Source of the DNA: Candidatus Omnitrophota bacterium
GTDB lineage: Bacteria > Omnitrophota > Gorgyraeia > Duberdicusellales > 4484-171
Length of the DNA: 32,773 nt
Direction: 5' to 3'
Assembly (NCBI GenBank): GCA_023227945.1
Contig: JALOCC010000018.1
Location: 1 to 32,773, forward strand
Below the pieces are notes generated by a model that was not told the DNA's origin, did not search any database, and was given only the letters and a program-made list of their open reading frames with translations. The position numbers and the translations under genes are program-made. Below, one piece after another: positions 8,489 through 16,825 of the stretch (its first letter is position 1; every line of letters starts with the position of its first letter).

Positions 8489-9436
8489 TTAAATAATCGC
8501 CAAAGCGGCACCCAGGGACGTTGCAGATTTACCAAGCTGCGAAAAAACTATCCTGCAACCTTTTCTCATTTCGCTGAAAGAAAATTCTTTTGTTGTATCT
8601 ATGCATTCATCAAGGAAAAACTCACCTGCTTCTTCAAGCCCGCCGCCAATGATTACGACTTCCGGATTAAGTAAGTTCAAAAGAAAAGATATTTTTACAC
8701 CCAAAGAAAAAGCCGCCTCCTTAAGAACCTCTCTAGCTACTTTATCTTTTCTCTTGGCCTCCTCAAATATATCTTTAAGATGCAATTCCCCTGTAGGGGT
8801 TATTCTTTTTATCAAAGAAGTATCTTTGCCCAAAGAAATAACTTCTTTAGCCTTTTTTACTATCCCCAAATCTACAGGCCATTGCCTGAAGAAAGAAAAG
8901 TCTCCGAGTTCAGATTCCATGCGCTTAGTGGAATTCAAAAATAGTTCTCCGGCTCCGCCGTCTTTACCTCTATAAAGCTTTCCATCAACAATTATGCCAC
9001 AGCCTACGCCTGAAAACATATATATCACATCTTTATATTCAGAGAAATTCAATATGTATTCTGCCAGCACACAACTATTAGCATCATTTTCAATCGTTAC
9101 CGGGAAGTTAAATTTTTTCTCAAGATATTCTTTTAAGGGAAGAGAAATATATGCGTAAGAAGAATATTGTTTCTGCGGCCAATATACCTTGCCTTTTTTT
9201 GTATTTACAATACCACCCAAGGCAAGGCCGACACCTTCTATCTCTTCTTTTTTATAATTCTTAGCTTTTGAAATTATTTCTTCAAACAATTCAAGCAAAA
9301 CCTTGATGGTTTCATTAGCGCTTATGTTCTTTCTCGGTTTTTCTATTTCAAGAATAACTTTTTTGTCCGAACCAAGCAGAATAGCCCGCGCGTCAAACAA
9401 ATTAAGCCCTATACCTATAGAATATTTCTTTTTCAT
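8489..9436 (-). CDS. ROK-family protein (sugar kinase-like), zinc motif absent
   Basis: A 315-residue ASKHA-fold protein. Visible ROK landmarks are the N-terminal phosphate loop (SIGIGLNLFDARAILLG, degenerate), GVGLALGGIVN, the catalytic-Asp block TIENDANSCVLAEY, the FSGVGCGIIVDGKLYRGKDGGAGE segment, and VVIIGGGLEEAGEFF. ROK kinases normally have an E-x-G-H then C-x-C-G-x-x-G-C-x-E zinc site straight after GAGE. Here GAGELFLNSTKRMESELGDF follows and no such cysteines exist. It has no N-terminal helix-turn-helix, so it is not a NagC-type repressor. The catalytic Asp is present, so it may still phosphorylate a sugar, but the substrate is unknown. No clear ribosome-binding site precedes the ATG. 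Confidence 0.8.
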   Translation of the reverse strand: MKKKYSIGIGLNLFDARAILLGSDKKVILEIEKPRKNISANETIKVLLELFEEIISKAKNYKKEEIEGVGLALGGIVNTKKGKVYWPQKQYSSYAYISLPLKEYLEKKFNFPVTIENDANSCVLAEYILNFSEYKDVIYMFSGVGCGIIVDGKLYRGKDGGAGELFLNSTKRMESELGDFSFFRQWPVDLGIVKKAKEVISLGKDTSLIKRITPTGELHLKDIFEEAKRKDKVAREVLKEAAFSLGVKISFLLNLLNPEVVIIGGGLEEAGEFFLDECIDTTKEFSFSEMRKGCRIVFSQLGKSATSLGAALAII

Positions 9437-9760
9437 TTAAGCTTTATAAATATAATTTTGGGATTTGCCCCATCATTTCTTAGCGAACGCTACTTTCATT
9501 AAATTGCGCGTTTAAAAGAATGATAGGCTTATTAAAAAATTCTATCAAATTATGGGACTTTTACAATCTTTTTTTTAGAAATGAACCTCCCCGTCATAAA
9601 TGGCGGGGTTTCTAAAAATTTGGCAAAGGTTCATTCCTCCGAAGCCAAACTCTGCTTCGCCCCTTGCGAGCAAGTTCTGGTGGGGCTTCGCAGGAGCTCC
9701 TTCGCCTTCGTCCCCGGACTAAAGTCCGGGGTTTTCGGCGAAGGAGAATAAACTCGGCAG
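9437..9760. repeat. 324-bp gene-free gap rich in nested hairpins
   Basis: No coding frame is supported here. The gap contains a nested palindrome at 9580-9635: AATGAACCT arms enclosing a CCCCGTCAT/ATGGCGGGG hairpin. A CTTGC-GA-GCAAG hairpin lies near 9663-9674, and a long hairpin at 9697-9746 is listed separately. The ROK-proximal part (9437-9570) is AT-rich with only weak symmetry. Confidence 0.7.
9697..9746. repeat. Strong compound hairpin downstream of the acyltransferase gene
   Basis: The outer arms CTCCTTCGCC (9697-9706) and GGCGAAGGAG (9737-9746) are a perfect 10-bp inverted repeat. Inside them CCCCGGACT (9712-9720) and AGTCCGGGG (9723-9731) form a perfect 9-bp stem with a 2-base loop. 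It lies 14 bp after the lpxL-like stop codon on the minus strand. No T-run follows, so it may block or slow transcription or protect the 3' end rather than act as a classic intrinsic terminator. Confidence 0.75.
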
Positions 9761-10699
9761 TTACAATTCTACTTTAAACTGCGTAGCTTCCAAGTCTTTT
9801 GGAGGCTGTGATTTCCAGCGGCGATGAATCCAGCCCCACTGTTCGGGATATTCTTTTACCCAGCTTTCAATGATATGGCTGAACTTAGCCGCGTTTTTTA
9901 AAACCGCTTCATCCCTATTTTCTGCTTCAATAATCGGCTCAACGGAAAGGATTTTTATGCAATGCCGGTTAAAACCTTCCCTATATATATATGCAGGCAC
10001 AAGCTTGGCGTGTGTTCGCATGCCAAGGGTAATAGGCCCAACAGGAGTAGCTGCAAGCTTTCCAAAGAATTTCACCCATACGCCGCCTGAACCAAAATTC
10101 TGGTCCATCTGCATTATCACTATTTCATTATTCCGTAAAGCTTTTAGTATCCCTCCTATACATTCTTTTCTGGGATATGAAAAAATACTCTTAACGCCCG
10201 CATTTTCTCTTAAATTAAACAGGTAGTCCCCGGCTTTTTCATCGCGCATCGGCCGGGTTACAAAATTTATCTTATACCCTTCCCTTGCTAACTTTAAACT
10301 CATAAGCGGAAAATTTCCCATATGTGCCGCAACCAGAATAATACCGGTTCCTGCCTTTAGTGCCTCATCCAGATTCTGCCTTCCTTCGATCTTAATACCC
10401 TGCATCCTATCGAGATGCCTTAAAAAGTAAAGCAACTCGAATGCGCTTTGAGCCATAAATACAAAAAAGTCACGCGTGATTTTTTTTCTTTCTTTTAGCG
10501 TCATGCCAGGAAAAGCAATGGCAAGGCTATCAATGGAAATTTTTCTTTGCTGGGGGATAACTGCACACGCGAAGCGTCCTAAACAATTTCCAAGCGCGTA
10601 ACTCCACTTAAGGGAAAATGAACCGTTTATCACGGTAAATATTCTAAGGAAAAACCAACCTATGCGCCTGGCTAAAGTTTTTTTTATTTCTCTGTTCAT
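9761..10699 (-). CDS. lpxL: LpxL/HtrB-type lipid A (lysophospholipid) acyltransferase
   Basis: A 312-residue member of the LpxL/LpxM acyltransferase family, which adds secondary acyl chains to Kdo-lipid A at the inner membrane. An N-terminal hydrophobic helix (about residues 12-28) would anchor it. The family blocks are present: GIILVAAHMGNFPLMSL, NFVTRPM, GVWVKFFGKLAATPVGPITL (the substrate-binding FFG...GP block) and the C-terminal EQWGWIHRRWKSQPP. The catalytic H-x4-D/E dyad reads H-M-G-N-F-P: the His is present but the acidic partner is Pro. This may mark a variant subfamily. It has a GCGAGG-like ribosome-binding site. The exact acyl donor and acceptor cannot be told from the sequence. 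Confidence 0.88.
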   Translation of the reverse strand: MNREIKKTLARRIGWFFLRIFTVINGSFSLKWSYALGNCLGRFACAVIPQQRKISIDSLAIAFPGMTLKERKKITRDFFVFMAQSAFELLYFLRHLDRMQGIKIEGRQNLDEALKAGTGIILVAAHMGNFPLMSLKLAREGYKINFVTRPMRDEKAGDYLFNLRENAGVKSIFSYPRKECIGGILKALRNNEIVIMQMDQNFGSGGVWVKFFGKLAATPVGPITLGMRTHAKLVPAYIYREGFNRHCIKILSVEPIIEAENRDEAVLKNAAKFSHIIESWVKEYPEQWGWIHRRWKSQPPKDLEATQFKVEL

Positions 10700-10729
10700 T
10701 TAACCTCGCTGCTACTCAATCTATCATAG

Positions 10730-10802
10730 AAACCAGAGTACAGATTATAAAATATAGTTTGATAAATTTCACAATCTTATTCATACTTGCCTCTTCTGGT
10801 TT
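10730..10802. promoter_or_regulatory. Gap before the acyltransferase gene: weak promoter candidate and small inverted repeat
   Basis: On the minus strand TATAAT (complement of 10744-10749) follows TTGTGA (complement of 10769-10774) after 19 bp, which is a poor spacing. A 9-bp perfect inverted repeat (GAAACCAGA/TCTGGTTTC) brackets this region. Both are weak. Confidence 0.35.
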
Positions 10803-10806
10803 CTTC

Positions 10807-11289
10807 CTAAAATTTATACCCAATCTTTCTTAGGAATTCTTTTCTCCAAGTTACATCTTCGGCTGCTTCAACGCCTTTAGGCGCGAAACCGTCAATCACG
10901 CCTAAAACTCCTCTGCCCTGGGAAGTTTTCGCAACTATAACTTCAACTGAATTAGCGGTCGCGCAAAATATGCGGCAGACCTCGGGAATATTTTTTATCT
11001 GATTCAAAATATTTATAGGATAAGCGTCTTTTAGAATAATAAAAAAAGAATGTCCGCAACCTATCGCAAAAGCATTATCAGCTGCAATTTTCTTTAGCTC
11101 TTCATCGTTACCATCAACTCTTACCAGGCATTTACCCGAAGATTCGCAAAAAGCAAGGCCAAATTTTACATTGGGCACGCTTGAAATAATCGTCTCGTAT
11201 ATATCTTCAACTGTTTTTATGAAATGCGATTGCCCGATAATAATGTTTAAGTCTTGTGGTTTATTAACCTTTACTACTTCTAATTCCAT
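10807..11289 (-). CDS. Adenosine-specific kinase (DUF355 / PF04008 family)
   Basis: A 160-residue protein matching the small, well-conserved adenosine-specific kinase family known from archaea and scattered bacteria. Its residues IIIGQSHFIKTVEDIYE, KFGLAFCESSGKCLVRVDGND, AIGCGHSFFIILKDAYPINVL-like block (here YPINILN), IFCATANSVEVIVA and GVLGVIDG are the family hallmarks. The structure-based activity assignment in the literature rests on few members, so the physiological role is uncertain; it may join purine salvage. It is full length and has no signal peptide. A G-rich stretch precedes the ATG. It is downstream of the CDF transporter, separated by a GTTACGAA-family inverted repeat. Confidence 0.88.
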   Translation of the reverse strand: MELEVVKVNKPQDLNIIIGQSHFIKTVEDIYETIISSVPNVKFGLAFCESSGKCLVRVDGNDEELKKIAADNAFAIGCGHSFFIILKDAYPINILNQIKNIPEVCRIFCATANSVEVIVAKTSQGRGVLGVIDGFAPKGVEAAEDVTWRKEFLRKIGYKF

Positions 11290-11326
11290 TATGACCGCCC
11301 CCCTCTTAACTATAAGTTTCTATAGA

Positions 11327-11382
11327 TTACGAAAGTTACATTTAAATCAACTGTTTCGTTGTAACCTGCGTAACTTTCGTAA
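11327..11382. repeat. Short-word inverted repeat, GTTACGAA family, copy 1
   Basis: TTACGAAAGTTAC at 11327-11339 is repeated perfectly inverted at 11370-11382 (13 bp). The right arm is a run of related words: GTAACCTGC, GTAACTTTC, GTAA. It shares its words with the element at 32343-32403. It fills the gap between the CDF gene and the adenosine-specific kinase gene. Confidence 0.75.
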
Positions 11383-11385
11383 ACT

Positions 11386-12519
11386 CTACTCGCTGCTTTC
11401 TCCTATGCTCTTATAAGGCTCAACGTGAATGTTTATTTTTGTATAACCGAATCGCTTTTTGAGAAAATCAGACAATCTGTGCGACAACCTATGGCTTTCA
11501 TCCAGAGAAGTATTCTTTGAAAAACAAAGATGGAAATCAACAATGTTTGTAGTTTCGCTGGTTATGATTTCTATACCATGGAAATCCTTAATCTCTCTAT
11601 TCCTTGATATAAATTTACTGATAGCTTTTTCAACCATTTCTTTTTCAATTGCTTTTGCTTTTCCTTTTAAATCAACATGCACTACGCACCTGCCAAGTCC
11701 GTCGCTATGAATCTTTTTTTCAATACTGTCGGCAATACTATGTGCGGAGAGCAAGCTAAGTTCCGGGCTTAATTCTATATGCAAAGATATAACCTTATTT
11801 TTGCCATAAGAATGAACCTCTATATCGTGTGCCCCGGCCACGGATTTAAAGGACAAAGCGATGTTTTTTATTTTTTCACAAAGTTCAACTGGCGGGCACC
11901 TGCCGAGAAGGTTGTCCACAAATTCACGAAGCATTTTAAACGACCACCATATAATAAGAAATGCTATTATAAAACCTAATACCGCATCGACAAAGGTAAA
12001 CCCGAATCTTACGAATACCAAACCAACGGCAACTATAATCGTGGTTATACAGTCTGTGTAATGATGGAAAGCGTCTGCTTCCAATATGGCAGAGGTAGCT
12101 TTTTTAGAAACAAACTGGGTTATGAATCCAAGCAAAAACTTTATTACTGAAGCAACAGCCATAATGGATATTATGTAGAAATTGATAGTTAAAGGCTGCG
12201 GGTGGATAAATCTCAGGAAAGATTCTTTTAGAAAGGTCAAACCCATTAAAAGTAAAAATAAAGCGACGATTACCCCTCCCACATCTTCTATCCTTCCGTG
12301 GCCAAAGGGATGTTCTTTATCGGCAGGTTTTTTGCTAATATTAAGGCTAAGGATGACTACACCGGTTGCAACAATATCACGCAGGCTGTCTGCAGCATCC
12401 GTCATTATAGAAATACTTTTTGAATTTATTCCTATAATAAACTGTGCTATCGAGATAAGAAGATTTACCCCAATGCTCAGCCAGCTTACTTTAATTGAAA
12501 GTGACTGATATTTATCCAT
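11386..12519 (-). CDS. Cation diffusion facilitator (CDF) transporter
   Basis: A 377-residue inner-membrane metal/proton antiporter of the CDF family (Zn2+, Fe2+ or Mn2+ export). Six membrane segments occupy residues about 10-205. The transport-site residues are D-S-L-R-D (Asp44/Asp48) in helix 2 and H-H-Y-T-D in helix 5, the same D-D-H-D tetrad pattern as YiiP/FieF. HPFGHGRIEDVG is the conserved cytoplasmic loop. After the membrane part are two cytosolic metal-binding-type domains in tandem (about 210-290 and 295-375), where most CDFs have one; the second is probably a duplication (inference). Its ATG overlaps the end of lnt by 8 bp, so the two are translationally coupled. It ends in TAG. 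Confidence 0.93.
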   Translation of the reverse strand: MDKYQSLSIKVSWLSIGVNLLISIAQFIIGINSKSISIMTDAADSLRDIVATGVVILSLNISKKPADKEHPFGHGRIEDVGGVIVALFLLLMGLTFLKESFLRFIHPQPLTINFYIISIMAVASVIKFLLGFITQFVSKKATSAILEADAFHHYTDCITTIIVAVGLVFVRFGFTFVDAVLGFIIAFLIIWWSFKMLREFVDNLLGRCPPVELCEKIKNIALSFKSVAGAHDIEVHSYGKNKVISLHIELSPELSLLSAHSIADSIEKKIHSDGLGRCVVHVDLKGKAKAIEKEMVEKAISKFISRNREIKDFHGIEIITSETTNIVDFHLCFSKNTSLDESHRLSHRLSDFLKKRFGYTKINIHVEPYKSIGESSE

Positions 12520-13336
12520 TGTTTTTACTGGGTATTAATGGCAATAGTAAAACCAAGGCACAAAATAATACAAAGACATCTTTCCATTTATTATACAAGC
12601 TTCTTTTTCCATTTAAAGGCAAATTAAAATTTAATACACCGGAAACATCAACCTCCTCATTGTCGGACTTTAAGCTGTGTATATCACCCTTATAGGAAAC
12701 CCACCCGCTTATGCCGGTGTTAGCGCAGCGCGCAATAGAAATCCTGTTCTCGATAGCCCTAAAAACCATAATACCAAAATGCTGGCTGGCTTCGGGTTCG
12801 CCGGAAAACCAAGCGTCATTGGTTATATTTATAAGAAAATCTGCTTTCCTGGAGAAATTAGCAACAAATAAAGGAAATATATCTTCAAAACATATAAGGA
12901 CGCAAAAGTTTTTATTTTCATAAGAAAAAACTGTAGGTTCATTGCCGCGGCTTGTGTCTCCTATGGAATTAATGACACTGACGAACTTTAAGAAATTTCG
13001 TAGTGGTACGTATTCACCGAAAGGAACAAGCCGCATTTTTCGGTAAATACCCTGCAATGCCCCACTCTTTTCAAACAATAAAGCTGCATTATAGAAATTA
13101 CCTTTTTCTGAGGTAATTGCTCCAATTAAAATATCTCTTTTTGAGCTCTTTATAAAATCATCCAAAATCGATACATTCAAATCGCAAAGCATAAGCGGCC
13201 AGGAAGCTTCCGGAAAGATAACCAGTGAATTTTTATCTGTCTTTAAAATAAGGTTTTCTAGTTTTTCAATTATGTCGGGTTGCGATGATTCTTCCCATTT
13301 TAATTCCTGAGGCACATTAGGCTGGATAAGCGACAA
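12512..13336 (-). pseudogene. lnt: Apolipoprotein N-acyltransferase, C-terminal nitrilase-domain part downstream of an in-frame amber codon
   Basis: This is the carbon-nitrogen hydrolase domain of Lnt, which adds the third acyl chain to outer-membrane lipoproteins. It starts at the family block SLIQPNVPQELKW. The catalytic triad is intact: Glu in VIFPEASWP, Lys in YRKMRLVPFGEYVP and Cys in VLICFEDIFP, at about positions 245, 302 and 351 of the joined protein. The frame is the same as that of 13457-13942 and is open without interruption from 13456. Only the TAG at 13457-13459 separates the two parts. The TTG at 13336 is an internal Leu codon of the family sequence rather than a convincing start, and no ribosome-binding site or ATG lies between the TAG and this block. 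It overlaps the CDF start. Confidence 0.85.
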
Positions 13337-13456
13337 GTTTATCGAAGAATTTTCCTTTAAATTTCCGAGTTTGAAAAAAGAATAAGCTAAGCTCGCGGAT
13401 AAAATTATGGCAACAAAAATAAATTTACGTAACAGAAATTTTCTTTTTGAAATAAA

Positions 13457-13942
13457 CTACCACATCACGACATTGACCATTACGATTAAAAAAGATATTA
13501 ATTTTACCCCAAATAAATCCGCTGCCTGGATAAGATATAAATTTTTGTACTGGGAATAGCCTAAATTAGCCCAGCCAAAACCGCACCAGATATTTTCCTT
13601 GATAAACTCAAGCAAAACCCATAAGGAGGCAATAGTAATTATTGCAAAACTTTTCCTTAAAAAATAACGCGCGATTTGCGAAAATATAATAGTATATAAG
13701 CAAAGGTAACATATAAGTAAACCAAGGCCCAACTTTGTAACATTTCCTATCCAGAAAATTGCAGTTAAATAATATGCCAGGCCGAAAATGAACCCGGAAA
13801 ATAATACTTGCCGGGAATTGTTTTTATTTATGATATATAAAAATGGAAGGAGCGAAAACCAAACCAAAAATGCACAAAGACTAAAATTAAAACTTAAGCC
13901 AGTAAAAATCCCGGCTGTTGCCGAAAGTAGCAGGTTAATCAT
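13457..13942 (-). pseudogene. lnt: Apolipoprotein N-acyltransferase, N-terminal membrane part ending at an in-frame amber codon
   Basis: The 161 residues hold about five or six membrane segments and the Lnt family blocks: the N-terminal WFSLLPFLY and ENIWCGFGWANLGYSQYK followed by LIQAADLFGVKLISFLIVMVNVV. It then hits TAG at 13457-13459. After that codon the same frame continues with a further membrane segment (residues FIFVAIILSASLAYSFF) and the nitrilase domain, so one base change would restore a 476-residue Lnt of normal size. On its own this part lacks all catalytic residues. It starts 21 bp after secA on the same strand with a weak ribosome-binding site. Options: true pseudogene, recent nonsense mutation in this strain, stop read-through, or a base-call error. 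Confidence 0.88.
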
Positions 13943-13963
13943 TTAAATATCGGCTTGTTGGAA

Positions 13964-16825
13964 TCATTTTCCGCAGCACTTTTTGTATTTTTTTCCGCTT
14001 CCGCAGGGACAAGGGTCATTCCTACCTACCTTTGGCCCTGAAGCCTTTTGTGTTTGCAGTTGTTCCTCTTTAGCAGGTTTTTCTTCCTCTTTCTGCAGAG
14101 ATGAATATTCTGAGTGGACATAATTTTTCGGTGACTCCTCAAAAACGCTTACTGCTTCTTCAGGCAAAGATATTTTTGTTTTAAAAATCAAATCTACGAT
14201 GTCTTCCTTAATTGAAGATATCGTTTCGTTAAAGGCAGAATATGACTCTTTTTGATATTCAACAAGAGGGTCAGTCTGGCCATAACCTCTTAAATGTATA
14301 CCTTCTTTTAATGAATCCATAATCAGCAAATGCTCCTTCCAGCGTGAATCCAGAATCCAGAGAGCTACTGCCCTTTCCATAGAAAACATTTTGTCGGCGC
14401 CCACTGCCTGTTGTTTTTTATAATAAGCGTCCCGCACTGTCTTTTTTATAAATTCAATCATTTCTTCCAGGCTTAAATTGCCTAAATTTTTGGCCATTAG
14501 CTCTACGTCGAATTTAAGCTTAACCCAATGAGTTAAGCCAAGCGTGTTTTTTTCTTCGGAATAATAAACCGGTATATTTTTTTCTACAACTTCATCAATC
14601 ATTGCAAATATTTCATCACTTATACTTGGCCTTTCAAGAATCTGCCTGCGTTGTTCATAAATTACCTCTCGTTGTTTATTCATAACGTTATCGTACTCAA
14701 GCAACTGCTTGCGAATCTCAAAGTTGTGGCTTTCAACTTTCTTTTGGGCTATTTCCAAAGAACTGTTTACAAGCGGATGCTCAATAGGCTCATCCTCCGG
14801 GAAACCCAGTTTATCCATAAGAAAGTATATTCTCTCAGAGCCAAAAAGCCTCATTAAATCATCTTCCAGCGAAACGTAAAAACGTGAAGACCCTGGGTCA
14901 CCCTGGCGTCCCGATCTTCCGCGCAGCTGATTATCAATACGGCGGGCCTCGTGGCGTTGCGTTCCTATAACATGCAAACCGCCGATGGAAACAACCTGTT
15001 TGTGCTCTTCGTCAAACTTATTTTTATTATTTTGATAAAGTTTTTCATATTCTTCCTTATAACGAGGGTCTTCCGGAGGAATTTCGTTCTTTTTCAAAAG
15101 GTCTTTTATGAAGTAATCAATGTTACCGCCAAGTATTATATCTGTACCGCGGCCTGCCATATTGGTTGCAATGGTTACCTGTGCAAGACGGCCTGCCTGG
15201 GCTACGATATGAGCTTCCCTTTCATGATATTTTGCATTAAGCACGTTATGGTTTATTCCTTTTTTGTTCAAAAGAAATGACAAAACCTCTGAGTCTTCAA
15301 TTGAAGTGGTTCCAACAAGCACAGGCTGCTTTGATTTATAACATTCCTCTATTTCCTTTATTACAGCTTCAAACTTTCCTTTCTTTGTTTTATAAATCCT
15401 GTCAGGGCAATTTTCTCTTATGAGATGTTTATTCGTAGGAATAACTACTGTATCAAGCTTATAGATATGCCTGAATTCATTCGCTTCGGTGTAGGCTGTT
15501 CCGGTCATGCCAGCAAGCTTTTTATACATCCTGAAATAATTCTGCAAAGTAACAGTCGCGAGGGTTTGAGATTCTTCCTGAATTTTTAAATTCTCTTTTG
15601 CTTCTATCGCCTGATGCAGGCCGTCTGACCAGCGCCTGCCCGGCATAAGACGGCCGGTAAATTCATCGACTATAAGAATTTTCCCGTCTTTTATGATATA
15701 TTCCTGGTCGCTTTCAAAAAGGTAATGCGCGCGTAAGCTCTGAGTTAAATAATGCGTCCAGGGATTTGAAAACTTATCCGGGGTCTCTTCGAGGCTATTA
15801 ACACCCAATGTTCTTTCGCATTTTCTTTCGCCGTTAGAAAGTATATAAGCGTTGTTGCTTTTTTCTTCGACAACCGCATCGAAATTAGCCTCAAGCTCCT
15901 CCGGTTGCATTCTTACTTCGGTGCCGTCGGCATTTTTCATGACAATAGTTCCGTCTTTTGCGTCAAAACTCTGTATGACAAATTTTACCTTAAGCTGCTT
16001 TATGGCTTTATCGGCTTTGTAATATTTGTCGGTAGACAGTTCGGCTGGGCCTGAAATTATAAGCGGCGTCCTTGCTTCATCTACAAGGATAGAATCTACT
16101 TCGTCAACTATCGCATAGAAGTGGCCGCGCTGGACCATTTCATTTAGGCTTCCTACCATGTTATCTCGAAGATAATCAAAGCCGAATTCGTTATTTGTGC
16201 CGTAGGTTATATCGCAAGCATAAGCAATTCTACGTTGGCTATTATCCATTTCCTGCTGAATGACTCCCACGGAAAAACCTAAGAATTCATATATTGGCCC
16301 CATCCATTCGCGGTCACGCCTGGCAAGATAATCATTAACAGTTACAACATGCACACCGCGTCCGGTGAGAGCGTTGAGCGAAACTGCAAGGGTTGCAACC
16401 AGCGTTTTTCCTTCACCTGTTGCCATTTCAGCAATCTTATTCTTGTGTAAAACAAATCCTCCTAAAAACTGCGAATCAAAATGGCGCATCCTGACAGTTC
16501 TAACTGCCGCCTCTCTTACCATGGCGAAATAAAATGGGAGTATCTCATCTAGGATTTTTTCTGCGGCCTGCGCAAATTCATCAGAAGCGAGATTTTTAAT
16601 TCTATCGAACCTCGCCCTGAACTCTTTTGTTTTTTCTTTGAAGAAACTATCCGGTTTTTGTTTTACTTCTGCTTCGAAAAAATTTGCCTGGCTTACGACA
16701 GAAGAAAAAGAGGCTACCTCCTTAAGGGAAGGTGTAGGAATTTCCTTATGCAGTAAAATATTTACCTTGGGATTTAATGAATTTATTTTCCTTTGGCAAT
16801 CATTTAGTATAAAATTTTTTAACAT
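13964..16825 (-). CDS. secA: Preprotein translocase ATPase SecA
   Basis: SecA drives post-translational export through SecYEG. It is 953 residues, slightly longer than the E. coli protein. In order: Walker A in MATGEGKTLVATLAVSL, the helicase block VNDYLARRD, the DEAD-type VDEVDSILVDEARTPLIISG, the preprotein-binding region, TNMAGRGTDI and the motif VI region RRIDNQLRGRSGRQGDPGSS, then the helical scaffold. The C-terminal zinc-binding SecB/lipid-contact tail CPCGSGKKYKKCC is present. Its ATG overlaps the prfB stop (ATGTTA/TGTTAA arrangement, 7 bp shared), with an AAAGAGG site inside prfB, so translation is coupled. The N-terminus differs from the usual MLxKLxxKxFG, which is not unusual in distant phyla. 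Confidence 0.98.
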   Translation of the reverse strand: MLKNFILNDCQRKINSLNPKVNILLHKEIPTPSLKEVASFSSVVSQANFFEAEVKQKPDSFFKEKTKEFRARFDRIKNLASDEFAQAAEKILDEILPFYFAMVREAAVRTVRMRHFDSQFLGGFVLHKNKIAEMATGEGKTLVATLAVSLNALTGRGVHVVTVNDYLARRDREWMGPIYEFLGFSVGVIQQEMDNSQRRIAYACDITYGTNNEFGFDYLRDNMVGSLNEMVQRGHFYAIVDEVDSILVDEARTPLIISGPAELSTDKYYKADKAIKQLKVKFVIQSFDAKDGTIVMKNADGTEVRMQPEELEANFDAVVEEKSNNAYILSNGERKCERTLGVNSLEETPDKFSNPWTHYLTQSLRAHYLFESDQEYIIKDGKILIVDEFTGRLMPGRRWSDGLHQAIEAKENLKIQEESQTLATVTLQNYFRMYKKLAGMTGTAYTEANEFRHIYKLDTVVIPTNKHLIRENCPDRIYKTKKGKFEAVIKEIEECYKSKQPVLVGTTSIEDSEVLSFLLNKKGINHNVLNAKYHEREAHIVAQAGRLAQVTIATNMAGRGTDIILGGNIDYFIKDLLKKNEIPPEDPRYKEEYEKLYQNNKNKFDEEHKQVVSIGGLHVIGTQRHEARRIDNQLRGRSGRQGDPGSSRFYVSLEDDLMRLFGSERIYFLMDKLGFPEDEPIEHPLVNSSLEIAQKKVESHNFEIRKQLLEYDNVMNKQREVIYEQRRQILERPSISDEIFAMIDEVVEKNIPVYYSEEKNTLGLTHWVKLKFDVELMAKNLGNLSLEEMIEFIKKTVRDAYYKKQQAVGADKMFSMERAVALWILDSRWKEHLLIMDSLKEGIHLRGYGQTDPLVEYQKESYSAFNETISSIKEDIVDLIFKTKISLPEEAVSVFEESPKNYVHSEYSSLQKEEEKPAKEEQLQTQKASGPKVGRNDPCPCGSGKKYKKCCGK

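Noticed and set aside
13457..13459. Genome-wide recoding of TAG as a sense codon
   Set aside because: TAG ends several intact genes at their expected length here (gpmA, mnmG, CDF transporter), so it functions as stop.
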